A stretch of 64,000 nucleotides of DNA from SIG701 sp045611685 (GCA_045611685.1 JAZKXO010000056.1:1-64000); one strand, 5' to 3'. Positions 1 to 7,198 are shown, counted from the stretch's first letter. Notes: generated from the letters alone by a model not told the origin. Numbers and translations are program-made.

Positions 1-53
1 ATGCTTCGTTAAATGCTCAAAGCCCTTAATTTCGTGGACTTTTCGTGTTTTTA

Positions 54-142
54 AGGGTGAAAAACATACCCCTTTCACCATTGCACCTTTGCCCCGACCT
101 TTTGGACTTGAAACAAACCGGAAATTTAAAAATGGTGAAGGG
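54..142. repeat. Nested inverted repeats upstream of the retron
   Basis: The first 148 bases hold no gene I can support. GGTGAAA (56-62) faces TTTCACC (73-79), and the same right arm extended as TTCACCATT (74-82) faces AATGGTGAA (131-139), with CCC/GGG continuing outside after a one-base bulge. The two pairings are mutually exclusive. No T-run follows, so this is not a standard terminator. It may be the 3' end of an upstream transcript or the boundary of the retron insertion; function unknown. Confidence 0.4.
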
Positions 143-148
143 AAAGTA

Positions 149-177
149 TTGTATACTGTATAAAAATGTTGTATAAT
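149..177 (+). promoter_or_regulatory. Retron promoter
   Basis: A -35 box TTGTAT (149-154), a 17-bp spacer and a consensus -10 TATAAT (172-177). The expected start point is about base 184, which is exactly the first base of the a1 arm of the non-coding RNA, as expected for a retron transcript that begins with msr. Confidence 0.75.
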
Positions 178-183
178 AAAATG

Positions 184-426
184 CAGAACAACAGTGTATT
201 TCGTTTTCGAAAGGGATGGCGAGTCGTCATCTTTTCACTCATGTTTATCTTATTCACTGCATAAGCCTACAAAAGCTTTCCTTCGTGCGAGCGCACTTCT
301 GAATCTTTTGCTTAACGGCTTATTCCGCTCAGACATAATGCTCGTCGTAGCAGAAGCAAGGTTTCGTAAACTTCACCTTGCTGCTCTACGCCTGCGCGTT
401 TTGCCATACAAATTAGTGTTGTTCTG
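184..426 (+). ncRNA. Retron msr-msd non-coding RNA
   Basis: The 5' end CAGAACAACA (184-193) is perfectly complementary to TGTTGTTCTG (417-426): the a1/a2 stem that defines retron RNAs. G194, directly after a1, is the natural candidate branching guanosine. Two compact msr-type hairpins follow: TTTCG-TTTT-CGAAA (199-212) and GATGGC-GAGTC-GTCATC (215-231, one G-U pair). The msd part has two longer interrupted hairpins: 261-323 (ATAAGCC/GGCTTAT, then CAAAAG/CTTTTG, then GTGC-GAGC-GCAC at the tip) and 346-390 (CGTAG/CTACG, then AGCAAGGT/ACCTTGCT). The RT gene starts 25 bases after a2. A 78-codon reading frame overlaps the RNA but has no family resemblance and crosses all the structure, so I treat the region as non-coding. 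The a1/a2 and msr parts are clear; exact msd ends cannot be read from sequence alone. Confidence 0.85.
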
Positions 427-451
427 TTAATGATCGGGAAAGGAGAGTTGT

Positions 452-1363
452 ATGATCGTTTATAAAGAACTTGCTTCTATTGAACAGGATCTGGGTTTTC
501 CTGCGAGAACTCTATATGGTTTGAGCAACAATCTTGAGAAGCACTATCATAATGTGTTCATTCCGAAGAGTGACGGAAGTAAACGAAAACTCTCCGTACC
601 TGATTTAATCTTGAAAAGGGTACAGAAATCCATTGCAGATAATATCTTGGTGCAATATCCGATTTCCAGATATGCCAAAGCATACAAGGTGGGAAGTAGC
701 GTCCAACAGAATGCACAGCCACACGTTGGGAAGAAAAAGATTTTGAAATTGGATATAGAAGGTTTTTTTGATAACATTCTGTATTCGCAGATTAAGGACC
801 TTGTTTTCTGCGAAGGAAAATATTCAGAACCCATTCGGATTCTATTGACGATACTTTGCTATTATAAAGAGTCGCTTCCGCAGGGTGCGCCAACGTCCCC
901 GGCAATTACCAATATCATTATGTTTGATTTTGATGAAACGGTTGGAGCTTTCTGTAACAAGAAAAATATAGCATATACAAGATACTGCGATGATATGACT
1001 TTTTCAGGAGATTTCGACGAGAGAGAAATTATCTCCTTTGTTAAGAGCGAACTCTGTAAACTTGGTTTGTATCTGAAAAATCGCAAAACAGCAATCATTC
1101 CGGCAACCAAGCGTCAAACGGTAACGGGGATTGTTGTCAATGAAAAAATTAATATTACGAAGGATTATAAAAAGAGCATTCGTCAAGAAATTTACTACAT
1201 TAAGAAATTTGGGCTTGATGAACACATGAACAGGCGAGGTATATCGGATAAGCAACAATATCTTTTATCTCTCCGCGGACGAATAGCTTTTGTTCTTCAT
1301 ACAGTACCGAATGATCGTGAGTTTATGAGATATAAAAAATCTCTTGCTGAAAATAGTTTATAA
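452..1363 (+). CDS. Retron reverse transcriptase
   Basis: A 303-residue RNA-directed DNA polymerase that would reverse-transcribe the upstream RNA into branched msDNA. Visible motifs: an RT1-like block SDGSKRKLSVPD (40-51), the retron-specific NAxxH as NAQPH (87-91), motif A LDIEGFF with catalytic D101, motif B PQGAPTSP (143-150), motif C YCDD (178-181; most retrons have YADD), and VTG (224-226), the retron signature used in template recognition. About 300 residues is full length for a stand-alone retron RT, with no fused effector domain. AAAGGAG six bases upstream fixes the ATG. The gene is visibly AT-richer than its neighbours, suggesting horizontal acquisition. Retrons with known function are anti-phage defence systems, but here no toxin or effector gene is seen beside it, so the biological role is inferred only. 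Confidence 0.93.
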   Translation: MIVYKELASIEQDLGFPARTLYGLSNNLEKHYHNVFIPKSDGSKRKLSVPDLILKRVQKSIADNILVQYPISRYAKAYKVGSSVQQNAQPHVGKKKILKLDIEGFFDNILYSQIKDLVFCEGKYSEPIRILLTILCYYKESLPQGAPTSPAITNIIMFDFDETVGAFCNKKNIAYTRYCDDMTFSGDFDEREIISFVKSELCKLGLYLKNRKTAIIPATKRQTVTGIVVNEKINITKDYKKSIRQEIYYIKKFGLDEHMNRRGISDKQQYLLSLRGRIAFVLHTVPNDREFMRYKKSLAENSL

Positions 1364-1406
1364 AAGTATAGTGTAAAGGGTGCATTTTTGTACTATGACC
1401 CCAACC

Positions 1407-1438
1407 AAGAACAGACTACCGCGCGGTAGTCTGTTCTT
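1407..1438. terminator. Perfect 32-bp palindrome, likely bidirectional terminator
   Basis: Two uninterrupted 16-base arms (1407-1422 and 1423-1438) centred on GCGC, 44 bases after the RT stop. The 3' tail is TCTTTCCCCC rather than a clean T-run, so termination is plausible but not certain; it could also be a dyad protein site or an element boundary. Confidence 0.6.
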
Positions 1439-1648
1439 CTTTCCCCCGATAGAACTTGGGCTCGAATGCAGATGGAGTTTGTCAGAATCTGCCGCGGCCG
1501 CAGACGCGGACGCGGAAAAATACCACGGCGTGGTGTTTTAAGCCCGTTGGGGGTGCACTTGTGAACAGTTAAGGCTACCGTAACGAGCGGGCGTGCGGCG
1601 AAATGCATTTTTCGTTGTCTCGGCGGTATCTTCACCTCATGCTGTGAG
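1439..1648. other. GC-rich spacer with no recognisable gene
   Basis: Between the retron and the next promoter there is no convincing coding region. It contains GC-rich dyads such as CCGCGGCCGC-rich sequence near 1490-1520 and CCACGgCGTGG near 1531-1541. Base composition changes sharply from the AT-rich retron, so this probably includes the junction with the host chromosome. No tRNA, integrase or clear direct repeat was seen. Confidence 0.4.
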
Positions 1649-1649
1649 A

Positions 1650-1686
1650 AAAAAGAACCTCACCGAAGTCAGGTGCGGTTCTTTTT
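1650..1686 (+). terminator. Rho-independent terminator
   Basis: AAAAAGAACC (1650-1659) pairs with GGTTCTTTTT (1677-1686), with inner CACC/GGTG. It is symmetric with A and T tracts on both sides, so it could work in both directions. It separates the retron region from the nucleotidyltransferase gene. Confidence 0.75.
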
Positions 1687-1691
1687 GCCTA

Positions 1692-1720
1692 TTGCTAATT
1701 CGTGACGTTCGTGGTATAAT
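1692..1720 (+). promoter_or_regulatory. Promoter of the nucleotidyltransferase gene
   Basis: TTGCTA (1692-1697), 17-bp spacer, TATAAT (1715-1720), preceded by TGG as an extended -10. Confidence 0.65.
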
Positions 1721-1781
1721 TACAAAGATATGTAATCGCTTTTGTATCTTTGCGGGAGCGATTTTTAGTGAGGTGCTTTCT

Positions 1782-2429
1782 ATGATAGACGTTTTTGTCT
1801 GGATGGACAGTTTCATGAAAGCTCTCCGAGATGTGTTCGGGGATCGCGTTTGGTTTGTCGGACTGCAGGGGAGTTACGCCCGCGGTGAGGCGACAGAGAC
1901 GAGCGATATTGATACCGTTGTGATTCTTGATAAGTTATCATCCGCCGATATTCAAAGGTATAATACGGTGCTCGATACACTCGCCTATCGGGACTTGCTC
2001 TGCGGATTCCTCAGCGGCAAGGACGAGCTTTTCCGTTGGGATCCGTCCGACCTTTTCCAGTTTTACAACGATACGAGACCGCTGTACGGAAGTCTCGACG
2101 AACTCCTCTCCCGCATTGACGGTGCCGCTGTTGACAGAGCAATTTTGCGCGGTATGTGTAACATCTATCACGGCTGTGTGCACAATATGCTCTATGAAAA
2201 GAGCGTGAGGGTTCTCCGTGGACTATATAAATCCGCTTCGTTCGTCGTACAGGCGATCGTTTTTAAGGAGACGGGAAAATACGTCAGCTGTCTGAATGAG
2301 CTTCTCACAGTCGCGTCTGCGGAGGAGAGGAAAATCGTTAAGACGTTCCTCGAACTCAAAAATGGCGTGGCGGTGCAGTTTGATACCATGTCCGAAGCGT
2401 TGTTCGAATGGGCGAAAGGACGGATTTGA
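1782..2429 (+). CDS. Nucleotidyltransferase with C-terminal HEPN-like helical region
   Basis: A 215-residue protein. Residues 20-50 carry the Pol-beta-type minimal nucleotidyltransferase motif: GSYARG (30-35) followed by SDID with D42 and D44 as likely metal ligands. The rest (about 110-215) is helical and resembles the HEPN/substrate-binding region found in single-chain MNT-HEPN proteins and aminoglycoside nucleotidyltransferases. The start is chosen because GAGGTG lies six bases before ATG 1782; longer in-frame extensions run back through the terminator and promoter. The lipoprotein gene follows 39 bases later and is probably co-transcribed. Substrate unknown: it could adenylylate a protein, an RNA or a small molecule. 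Its own promoter and terminator argue against its being part of the retron. Confidence 0.8.
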   Translation: MIDVFVWMDSFMKALRDVFGDRVWFVGLQGSYARGEATETSDIDTVVILDKLSSADIQRYNTVLDTLAYRDLLCGFLSGKDELFRWDPSDLFQFYNDTRPLYGSLDELLSRIDGAAVDRAILRGMCNIYHGCVHNMLYEKSVRVLRGLYKSASFVVQAIVFKETGKYVSCLNELLTVASAEERKIVKTFLELKNGVAVQFDTMSEALFEWAKGRI

Positions 2430-2468
2430 CAAAACGGAATTTTTTACTTTTGAAGAGAGGTGCTGTCT

Positions 2469-3581
2469 GTGAAAGAGAAAATACGGTTAATTTCCATATT
2501 CATTCTTTGCGCCCTCTTGTGTTCCTGTGCGCAGCCTGTGATTCTGTACACAGACGGCACCGAAAATACGGTTTTGACGGCACAAATCGGCGAGACTGCG
2601 GTGGTTTTGCCGCCTGCCGAACCGCCCACCGAATCTTCGACAACTGCAGAAAGTGAGACTGTGGAACCCGAAGAAACTAAAGAATCCCCTGCAGCTGAGC
2701 CTCTGATTGAATACGTCGTGTTCCCGAACCTCATAGGGCAGATGATCAGCGATTTGCCGATTGTGCCCGAGGATATCGTGCGGATTGAAGAAGTACGTGC
2801 GTTTTATCCTTTGCCGAAGGGGAGGATTGTTGACGTATTATTTAGGGGGCAGGCGAGCGAGACGGAGTATCTCGTTGAACTTGGTTCCACGATGGTTTTG
2901 CTTGTCAGTGACGGAATTGATCCCAACAACGTAACCGTTTCGTCCGATGACAAGACAGTTTATCTGACCTTTGACGACGGACCGTCGCCGGAATATACTC
3001 TCGAAGTGCTCGATATCCTTGACAGTTACGGTGTTTCTGCCACGTTTTTCCTCGTGGGAGAAAGCGTCGAAAAATATCCGGAGATAGTAGAGGAGATTCA
3101 TAGTCGCGGCCACATGATCGGTTGTCATTCGTATTCTCACGTATACAATCACATTTATGCAAGTGCCGAAAATATGATCGCAGAAATTGAGCGCTGGGAA
3201 GAAGCCATTGAGGCGGTGCTCGGCTTCGTACCCGAGGAGAGACTGTTCCGTTTCCCCGGCGGATCGTCTATGCTGGAAGAGAGCGTCATCCCCGAGGCGG
3301 TGGCGGCAGCCGGTTATCGCGCTTTTGACTGGAATGCTCTCAACAATGACAGCTTTGTACATACGCGCCCAGCCGGAATGAGCGAAGAGGATTTCATGAA
3401 GGATTCCGTGATCACGACTTTGGCATATAGCTTTTCATTGAAGACGAGCCCCCACATCGTTCTGATGCACGACACGAAGAAACCTACCGCGGAATTTCTC
3501 CCGTGGATGATTGAGTATATGATGGAGATGGGATGCACGTTTGGGACACTTGAAATGCTCGAGAGCGGCTGGCTTCACTGA
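2469..3581 (+). CDS. PASTA-NodB polysaccharide deacetylase lipoprotein
   Basis: A 370-residue secreted lipoprotein. A signal peptide ends in the lipobox LCSC, followed by an acidic Pro/Thr/Glu-rich linker to about residue 75. Residues about 80-150 read as a PASTA domain (PNLIGQ near the start, VLLVSDG at the end), a fold that binds muropeptides or beta-lactams in PrkC kinases and PBPs. The rest is a NodB domain: TFDDGPSPE (metal and catalytic Asp pair), HSYSH (zinc His pair), RFPGGS and LMHD are all present, so it should be active, most likely on peptidoglycan GlcNAc or MurNAc or another surface glycan. GTG 2469 is preferred over GTG 2460 because AGAGAGG sits eight bases before it. A PASTA-NodB combination is unusual and suggests targeting to nascent wall. 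Confidence 0.87.
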   Translation: MKEKIRLISIFILCALLCSCAQPVILYTDGTENTVLTAQIGETAVVLPPAEPPTESSTTAESETVEPEETKESPAAEPLIEYVVFPNLIGQMISDLPIVPEDIVRIEEVRAFYPLPKGRIVDVLFRGQASETEYLVELGSTMVLLVSDGIDPNNVTVSSDDKTVYLTFDDGPSPEYTLEVLDILDSYGVSATFFLVGESVEKYPEIVEEIHSRGHMIGCHSYSHVYNHIYASAENMIAEIERWEEAIEAVLGFVPEERLFRFPGGSSMLEESVIPEAVAAAGYRAFDWNALNNDSFVHTRPAGMSEEDFMKDSVITTLAYSFSLKTSPHIVLMHDTKKPTAEFLPWMIEYMMEMGCTFGTLEMLESGWLH

Positions 3582-3611
3582 GCGGCAGAAAAGATCTTGA
3601 ACGCAAAAATT

Positions 3612-3644
3612 AAAAAACCGCAGATGATGTATCTGCGGTTTTTT
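3612..3644. terminator. Bidirectional terminator between convergent genes
   Basis: AAAAAACCGCAGAT (3612-3625), 5-base loop, ATCTGCGGTTTTTT (3631-3644). It lies between the deacetylase (plus) and the ABC permease (minus) and serves both. Confidence 0.9.
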
Positions 3645-3651
3645 GTATAAA

Positions 3652-4383
3652 TTATTGTTTTTTCATTTGGTGTAGGAAGAGCAAAACTGCAATGACGACT
3701 CCGGCGACTGCATATCCCAAGACCCACCACAGGTGCGGAAGTATATCGGAATAATTTCCTGAAAGAACGGCACGTTCCAGTTCCACGGCGTGAACGAACG
3801 GGAGCCCGTACGCTATTTTCTTAAACGTGCCGCCCACCAGTTCAAGATCAAACCAAGTGCCCGATAACCAAGCGGAGAGATTTGTCAGTAATGCTCCGCA
3901 TATGCCGCCGACTTGCTTATCGTTCAGAATGCTGCCGAAAAGCAAGCCGAGCGCGATGAAAAGAACGGAGATTGGAATGATGAAAAGAACGGCGAGAAGG
4001 ATATTAACCGTAACGTCGAGACCGAGAATGATGGCAACGGCATAACAGATGATGCTTTGCGCTACAGAAAAGGGAATGATCGGTAACGCGTAGCCGAGTA
4101 TAAAATCAACCGGTGTCAGCGGGGTTGTATATAATCTTTGAAGCAGGGAGGTGCCTCTGTCCTTTGCGATGAGCGTCGCGGAAAAGAGCGTCATAAACGA
4201 AAGGCCGAACACCGTGATCCCCGGAGCAAGATGCTGTATTTCAAACAGCGGCACGGGCACGTTCGCTTGAATCGCGCTTAAGAGAAAAATGAGGATGAGC
4301 GGAAAGCCGAGGCCAAACGACAGGTTCAAGGGATCGCGAAGGATCTCTTTAGCATTTCTTTTGGCAAACGTGAGCATTCTCAT
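3652..4383 (-). CDS. ABC-2 type transporter permease
   Basis: A 243-residue integral membrane protein with about six hydrophobic segments and the layout of ABC-2 permeases: an N-terminal cytoplasmic stretch, TM1 near 25-40, a cluster of helices from 60 to 185 and a last one near 215-238. It contains the family-typical KDRGTSLLQRLYTTPLTP region (about 74-91) between TM segments. Its ATG overlaps the stop of the ATPase gene by 4 bases, so the two are translationally coupled and form one exporter. With a TetR regulator at the head of the operon, drug or toxic-lipid efflux is a reasonable guess; substrate unknown. Confidence 0.9.
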   Translation of the reverse strand: MRMLTFAKRNAKEILRDPLNLSFGLGFPLILIFLLSAIQANVPVPLFEIQHLAPGITVFGLSFMTLFSATLIAKDRGTSLLQRLYTTPLTPVDFILGYALPIIPFSVAQSIICYAVAIILGLDVTVNILLAVLFIIPISVLFIALGLLFGSILNDKQVGGICGALLTNLSAWLSGTWFDLELVGGTFKKIAYGLPFVHAVELERAVLSGNYSDILPHLWWVLGYAVAGVVIAVLLFLHQMKKQ

Positions 4384-5108
4384 TGTGCCACCCCCTTTAC
4401 GATACGGACGAACGCTTCTTCAAAGTTCTCTGTGCCCGCCGACTGCTTTATCTTATCCGCGGTATCGCATATGAGAAGCTTTCCGTCCTTCATAATGGCA
4501 ATGCGATCGGAGAGTGCCTCGGCCTCTTCCATATAGTGCGTCGTTAAAACGATCGTGATCTTGCCTTTCAAGGCGTGGATCATATCCCAAAGATCGCTTC
4601 TGGCAATAACGTCAAGACCGAGCGTCGGTTCGTCGAGAAAGAGGATCTTCGGCTCACTGATCAGCGCCATAGCTATACTGAGTCTCCTCTGCCACCCGCC
4701 CGACAGCTTTCCGGCTTTTCTGCCGATCACGCTTTCAAGTCCGAGAAGCTTTGTGAGTTCTTCTATCTTTTTGTCTCGTTTATCTTTTGTAAAGCCGTGA
4801 ACGCCACAGATAAGTTCAAGATTTTCGCGCACGCTCAGTCCGGGCGCGACGGCAGTTTCCTGGGGTGATACTGCGATCAGTGATTTGACCTCTGCTTTAT
4901 CCTTACAGATGCTTTTCTCGAGCAAATAAGCATCTCCCGCTGTCGGCTCTGTGAGACAGCAAAGCATTTTTATCGTTGTGGTTTTACCCGCTCCGTTTAC
5001 GCCGAGCAAAGAGAATAACTCCCCCTCTTTAATAGAGAGAGACAGTGCATCTACGGCGAGGACGTCTTTGTAACGCTTAGTTAGTCCCTTGATCTCAATA
5101 GCGTTCAT
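4380..5108 (-). CDS. ABC transporter ATP-binding protein
   Basis: A 242-residue ATPase partner of the downstream permease. Walker A (GVNGAGKTT), Q-loop, signature LSGGWQRRLSIA, Walker B ILFLDEPTLGLD and the switch histidine in LTTHYMEEAE are all present, so it should be active; it resembles the DrrA/CcmA-type exporter subfamily. Two ATG codons are adjacent (5111 and 5108); 5108 gives seven bases from AAAGGAGG, while 5111 gives four. The upstream tetR stop codon overlaps this start, showing a coupled three-gene operon tetR-ATPase-permease. Confidence 0.92.
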   Translation of the reverse strand: MNAIEIKGLTKRYKDVLAVDALSLSIKEGELFSLLGVNGAGKTTTIKMLCCLTEPTAGDAYLLEKSICKDKAEVKSLIAVSPQETAVAPGLSVRENLELICGVHGFTKDKRDKKIEELTKLLGLESVIGRKAGKLSGGWQRRLSIAMALISEPKILFLDEPTLGLDVIARSDLWDMIHALKGKITIVLTTHYMEEAEALSDRIAIMKDGKLLICDTADKIKQSAGTENFEEAFVRIVKGVAQ

Positions 5109-5674
5109 CATGTTTCCTCCTTTGATAAGTGTCTCGCGCGTATTCCCTGATATACATCGGTCAGCATATCGCTGATAAGCTCCCATTCAAGCGATAAAAA
5201 CGAGGTAGCGAGCATCGTTCCGATGCCGTGAACACAGCTCCAGACTTCCATGTGCATGAGCCTTGCTGTTTCTATCGTTACACCGTTTGCCTTCATAATC
5301 ATTTGTACGGACTCTTCGAAATCAGGCGATGCTGCCGCGTCCCCACCGCTCCTGTCGCGCATGAACAAAAGCTTGAACAGCTCTTTTTCTTCCTTGGCAA
5401 AGCGGACGTACGCCATTCCAAAGGCTTTGTAGCGGGGAAATTTTTCGCTTTCGACCTCAGTTTTGATAAAACCGAGATAGATTTCGTATGCGGTGGTTAT
5501 CACTGCTTCTCGCAGTTCCTCCATCGTACGGAAATTGGAAAATACGGGCTGTGTTGAACAATGCAAGGACGAGGCGATCGCCCGTGCATTGATTGCCTCT
5601 TCTCCACTCGCCCGTACAAGTTCGACGGCCGTTTTAATAATATCCTCTTTTGTGATTTTAATTTTCGGCGGCAT
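5108..5674 (-). CDS. TetR family transcriptional regulator
   Basis: A 188-residue regulator. The N-terminal helix-turn-helix (about residues 6-50) shows the TetR pattern ITKEDIIKTAVELVRASGEE followed by NARAIASSLHCSTQPVFSNF; the C-terminal three quarters is helical and matches the WHG-type TetR ligand domain. ATG 5674 is preferred over the upstream in-frame ATG because the first eight residues of the longer form fall in the operator region and family members start close to MPPKIKITKE. It heads the ABC exporter operon and is therefore the probable repressor of it. Confidence 0.88.
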   Translation of the reverse strand: MPPKIKITKEDIIKTAVELVRASGEEAINARAIASSLHCSTQPVFSNFRTMEELREAVITTAYEIYLGFIKTEVESEKFPRYKAFGMAYVRFAKEEKELFKLLFMRDRSGGDAAASPDFEESVQMIMKANGVTIETARLMHMEVWSCVHGIGTMLATSFLSLEWELISDMLTDVYQGIRARHLSKEET

Positions 5675-5688
5675 ATTGTCATCTCCAT

Positions 5689-5747
5689 GATATATCAAAT
5701 GTTATATATCTATTGTTATTATATCACAAAAGGTATGCACTTGTCAA
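5689..5747 (-). promoter_or_regulatory. tetR operon promoter and probable operator
   Basis: Read on the minus strand, TTGACA (5747-5742) and TATAAT (5723-5718) are spaced 18 bp. Just downstream, GATATAT (5689-5695) and ATATATC (5704-5710) form a 7-bp inverted repeat with an 8-base spacer, well placed to be the TetR operator. The operator role is inferred from position and symmetry. Confidence 0.65.
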
Positions 5748-5760
5748 TGAGGAGAGGTCG

Positions 5761-5800
5761 AAAAAGTCCATCGTAAGCCAAAAGCTCCGATGGACTTTTT
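5761..5800. terminator. Terminator downstream of gpsA
   Basis: AAAAAGTCCATCG (5761-5773) pairs with CGATGGACTTTTT (5788-5800), a perfect 13-bp stem with A and T tracts on both sides. It ends the minus-strand gpsA transcript. Confidence 0.88.
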
Positions 5801-6799
5801 TTATTCATCTTCGGTTTTGAGTTCGCGCGACATGAGGTGATGCAGCGCCTCGGATACGTTGATTGTGCCGTTTACGATGCCGTCTATCGTTGAGGAGATG
5901 GGGAGCTCGACGCCGTGCTTTTGGGAAAGCTCCATAGCAGCGGTGAGGGCGTGTATGCCTTCAACGACCATGCCCACTTCTTTTACAGCGTCTTCGGGAC
6001 GCATCCCTTGGCCGATGAGATAGCCTGCGCGGTTGTTGCGGCTATGGCGGCTCGTGCAGGTAACGATCAAGTCTCCGATGCCTGCAAGACTTTCGAACGT
6101 CTGCCGACGCCCGCCGAGCTTCGTGCCGAGACGGGTGATCTCTGCCATGCCGCGGGTAATGATCGCCGCCTTGGTGTTATCGCCGTAACCGAGGCCGTCG
6201 GAAATGCCCGCGGCGAGTGCGATAATATTTTTCATAGCGCCCGAGATCTCGACGCCTTTAATGTCCGTGTTGGTATATACTCTCAGAACGTCGCCGGAGA
6301 AGGTTTTTTGGATATACGATGCCGCACCCTCATCTTCCGAGGCGGCAACGATGGCGGTGGGCATATCCGCCGCGGCTTCTTCGGCGTGGGTCGGTCCGGA
6401 GAGCGCTACGAGTGGTATCGCAGACTGCTTTAACTCATCCGCAATGACCTCGGTGAGCGTCATGTGTGAGCCGGCTTCCAAGCCTTTGGCAACGTCTACG
6501 ATTGTCATATCAGCGGTGATAAAGGGAGCCGCCTTTTTGGCGGTTGCGCGGACGTAGGGGGAGGCCACGGCAAAGACGACGATGTTTGCATCTTTCAGCG
6601 CTGCATTGAGATCCGTAGTCAGCGAGACCTCATTAGGCAGGATCATGCCCGGCAGGTTGGGATGCTTTCGTGTGCTTGTGAGTATTTCTACCTCGGAGGG
6701 CAGGGCAGACCAAAGGGTGACCGTATGCCCGTTTCGGTGCAGGATCTTTCCGAGGGCTGTTCCCCACGTGCCTGCGCCCAGTATTGCGATTTTTTCCAT
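5801..6799 (-). CDS. gpsA: NAD(P)-dependent glycerol-3-phosphate dehydrogenase
   Basis: A 332-residue cytosolic enzyme that reduces dihydroxyacetone phosphate to sn-glycerol-3-phosphate for phospholipid and teichoic acid synthesis. The N-terminal Rossmann motif is GAGTWGTALG; VAKGLE (about 104-109), LSGPTHAEE (about 132-140) and the C-terminal KNIIALAAGISDGLGYGDN region with the catalytic lysine match GpsA. Full length for the family. It stands alone between the tetR promoter region and the tRNA genes on the same strand. Confidence 0.95.
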   Translation of the reverse strand: MEKIAILGAGTWGTALGKILHRNGHTVTLWSALPSEVEILTSTRKHPNLPGMILPNEVSLTTDLNAALKDANIVVFAVASPYVRATAKKAAPFITADMTIVDVAKGLEAGSHMTLTEVIADELKQSAIPLVALSGPTHAEEAAADMPTAIVAASEDEGAASYIQKTFSGDVLRVYTNTDIKGVEISGAMKNIIALAAGISDGLGYGDNTKAAIITRGMAEITRLGTKLGGRRQTFESLAGIGDLIVTCTSRHSRNNRAGYLIGQGMRPEDAVKEVGMVVEGIHALTAAMELSQKHGVELPISSTIDGIVNGTINVSEALHHLMSRELKTEDE

Positions 6800-6821
6800 A
6801 TCGGTACCTCTTCAAAATAAA

Positions 6822-6847
6822 AAATATCCGAACCGACTCGGATACTT
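6822..6847 (-). terminator. Terminator or leader hairpin upstream of gpsA
   Basis: On the minus strand ATCCGA and TCGGAT form a hairpin with a 6-base loop followed by ATTTTTTATTTT. It lies 23 bases before gpsA, so it may end an upstream transcript or attenuate gpsA. Confidence 0.5.
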
Positions 6848-6971
6848 CAGGTGATAGCTCGGACGGAACTCTGAACCTTTGCGAGCGTTTTTATGTATAG
6901 CGAGTTTTGCACGAAAGCTCCGCTGCAGTATCAAATCCTTCGGATTTGAGCGGGTTCGTTCATAGCGCATT

Positions 6972-7007
6972 ACGAAAAAGAAAACACCCGAACAAGTCCA
7001 GGTGTTT
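6972..7007 (-). terminator. Terminator of the tRNA operon
   Basis: On the minus strand AAACACC (7007-7001 complement) and GGTGTTT flank a 12-base loop and are followed by TCTTTTTC, just downstream of tRNA-Glu. Confidence 0.7.
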
Positions 7008-7012
7008 CTTTT

Positions 7013-7087
7013 TGGTGACCCGGACGGGAATCGAACCCGTGTTACCGCCGTGAAAGGGCGGTGTCTTAGCCGCTTGACCACCGGGCC
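7013..7087 (-). tRNA. tRNA-Glu (UUC)
   Basis: Minus-strand cloverleaf starting GGCCCGG and ending with encoded CCA. The anticodon loop CTTTCAC contains TTC; the T-arm contains GGGTTCGAATCCC. It is co-transcribed with the upstream tRNA-Met. Confidence 0.95.
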
Positions 7088-7121
7088 ATACATACGGCCC
7101 CGATTTCTCGGGACCGTACGA

Positions 7122-7198
7122 TGGTAGCGGAGACGGGATTTGAACCTGTGACCTGCCGGGTATGAACCGGATGCTCTGGCCAGCTGAGCTACTCCGCC
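7122..7198 (-). tRNA. tRNA-Met (CAU), elongator type
   Basis: A 77-base minus-strand cloverleaf, GGCGGAG acceptor arm, encoded CCA, anticodon loop TTCATAC. There is no C1-A72 mismatch or three-G:C anticodon stem as in initiator tRNA, and the body closely resembles elongator tRNA-Met of Bacilli/Clostridia. Confidence 0.92.

Noticed and set aside
194..430. A 78-codon plus-strand reading frame upstream of the RT
   Set aside because: It lies wholly inside the retron RNA between a1 and a2, has no ribosome site and no protein-like conservation pattern.
1782..2429. Nucleotidyltransferase as the retron effector
   Set aside because: It is separated from the RT by a palindrome, a terminator and its own promoter, and has host-like base composition; kept only as an open question.
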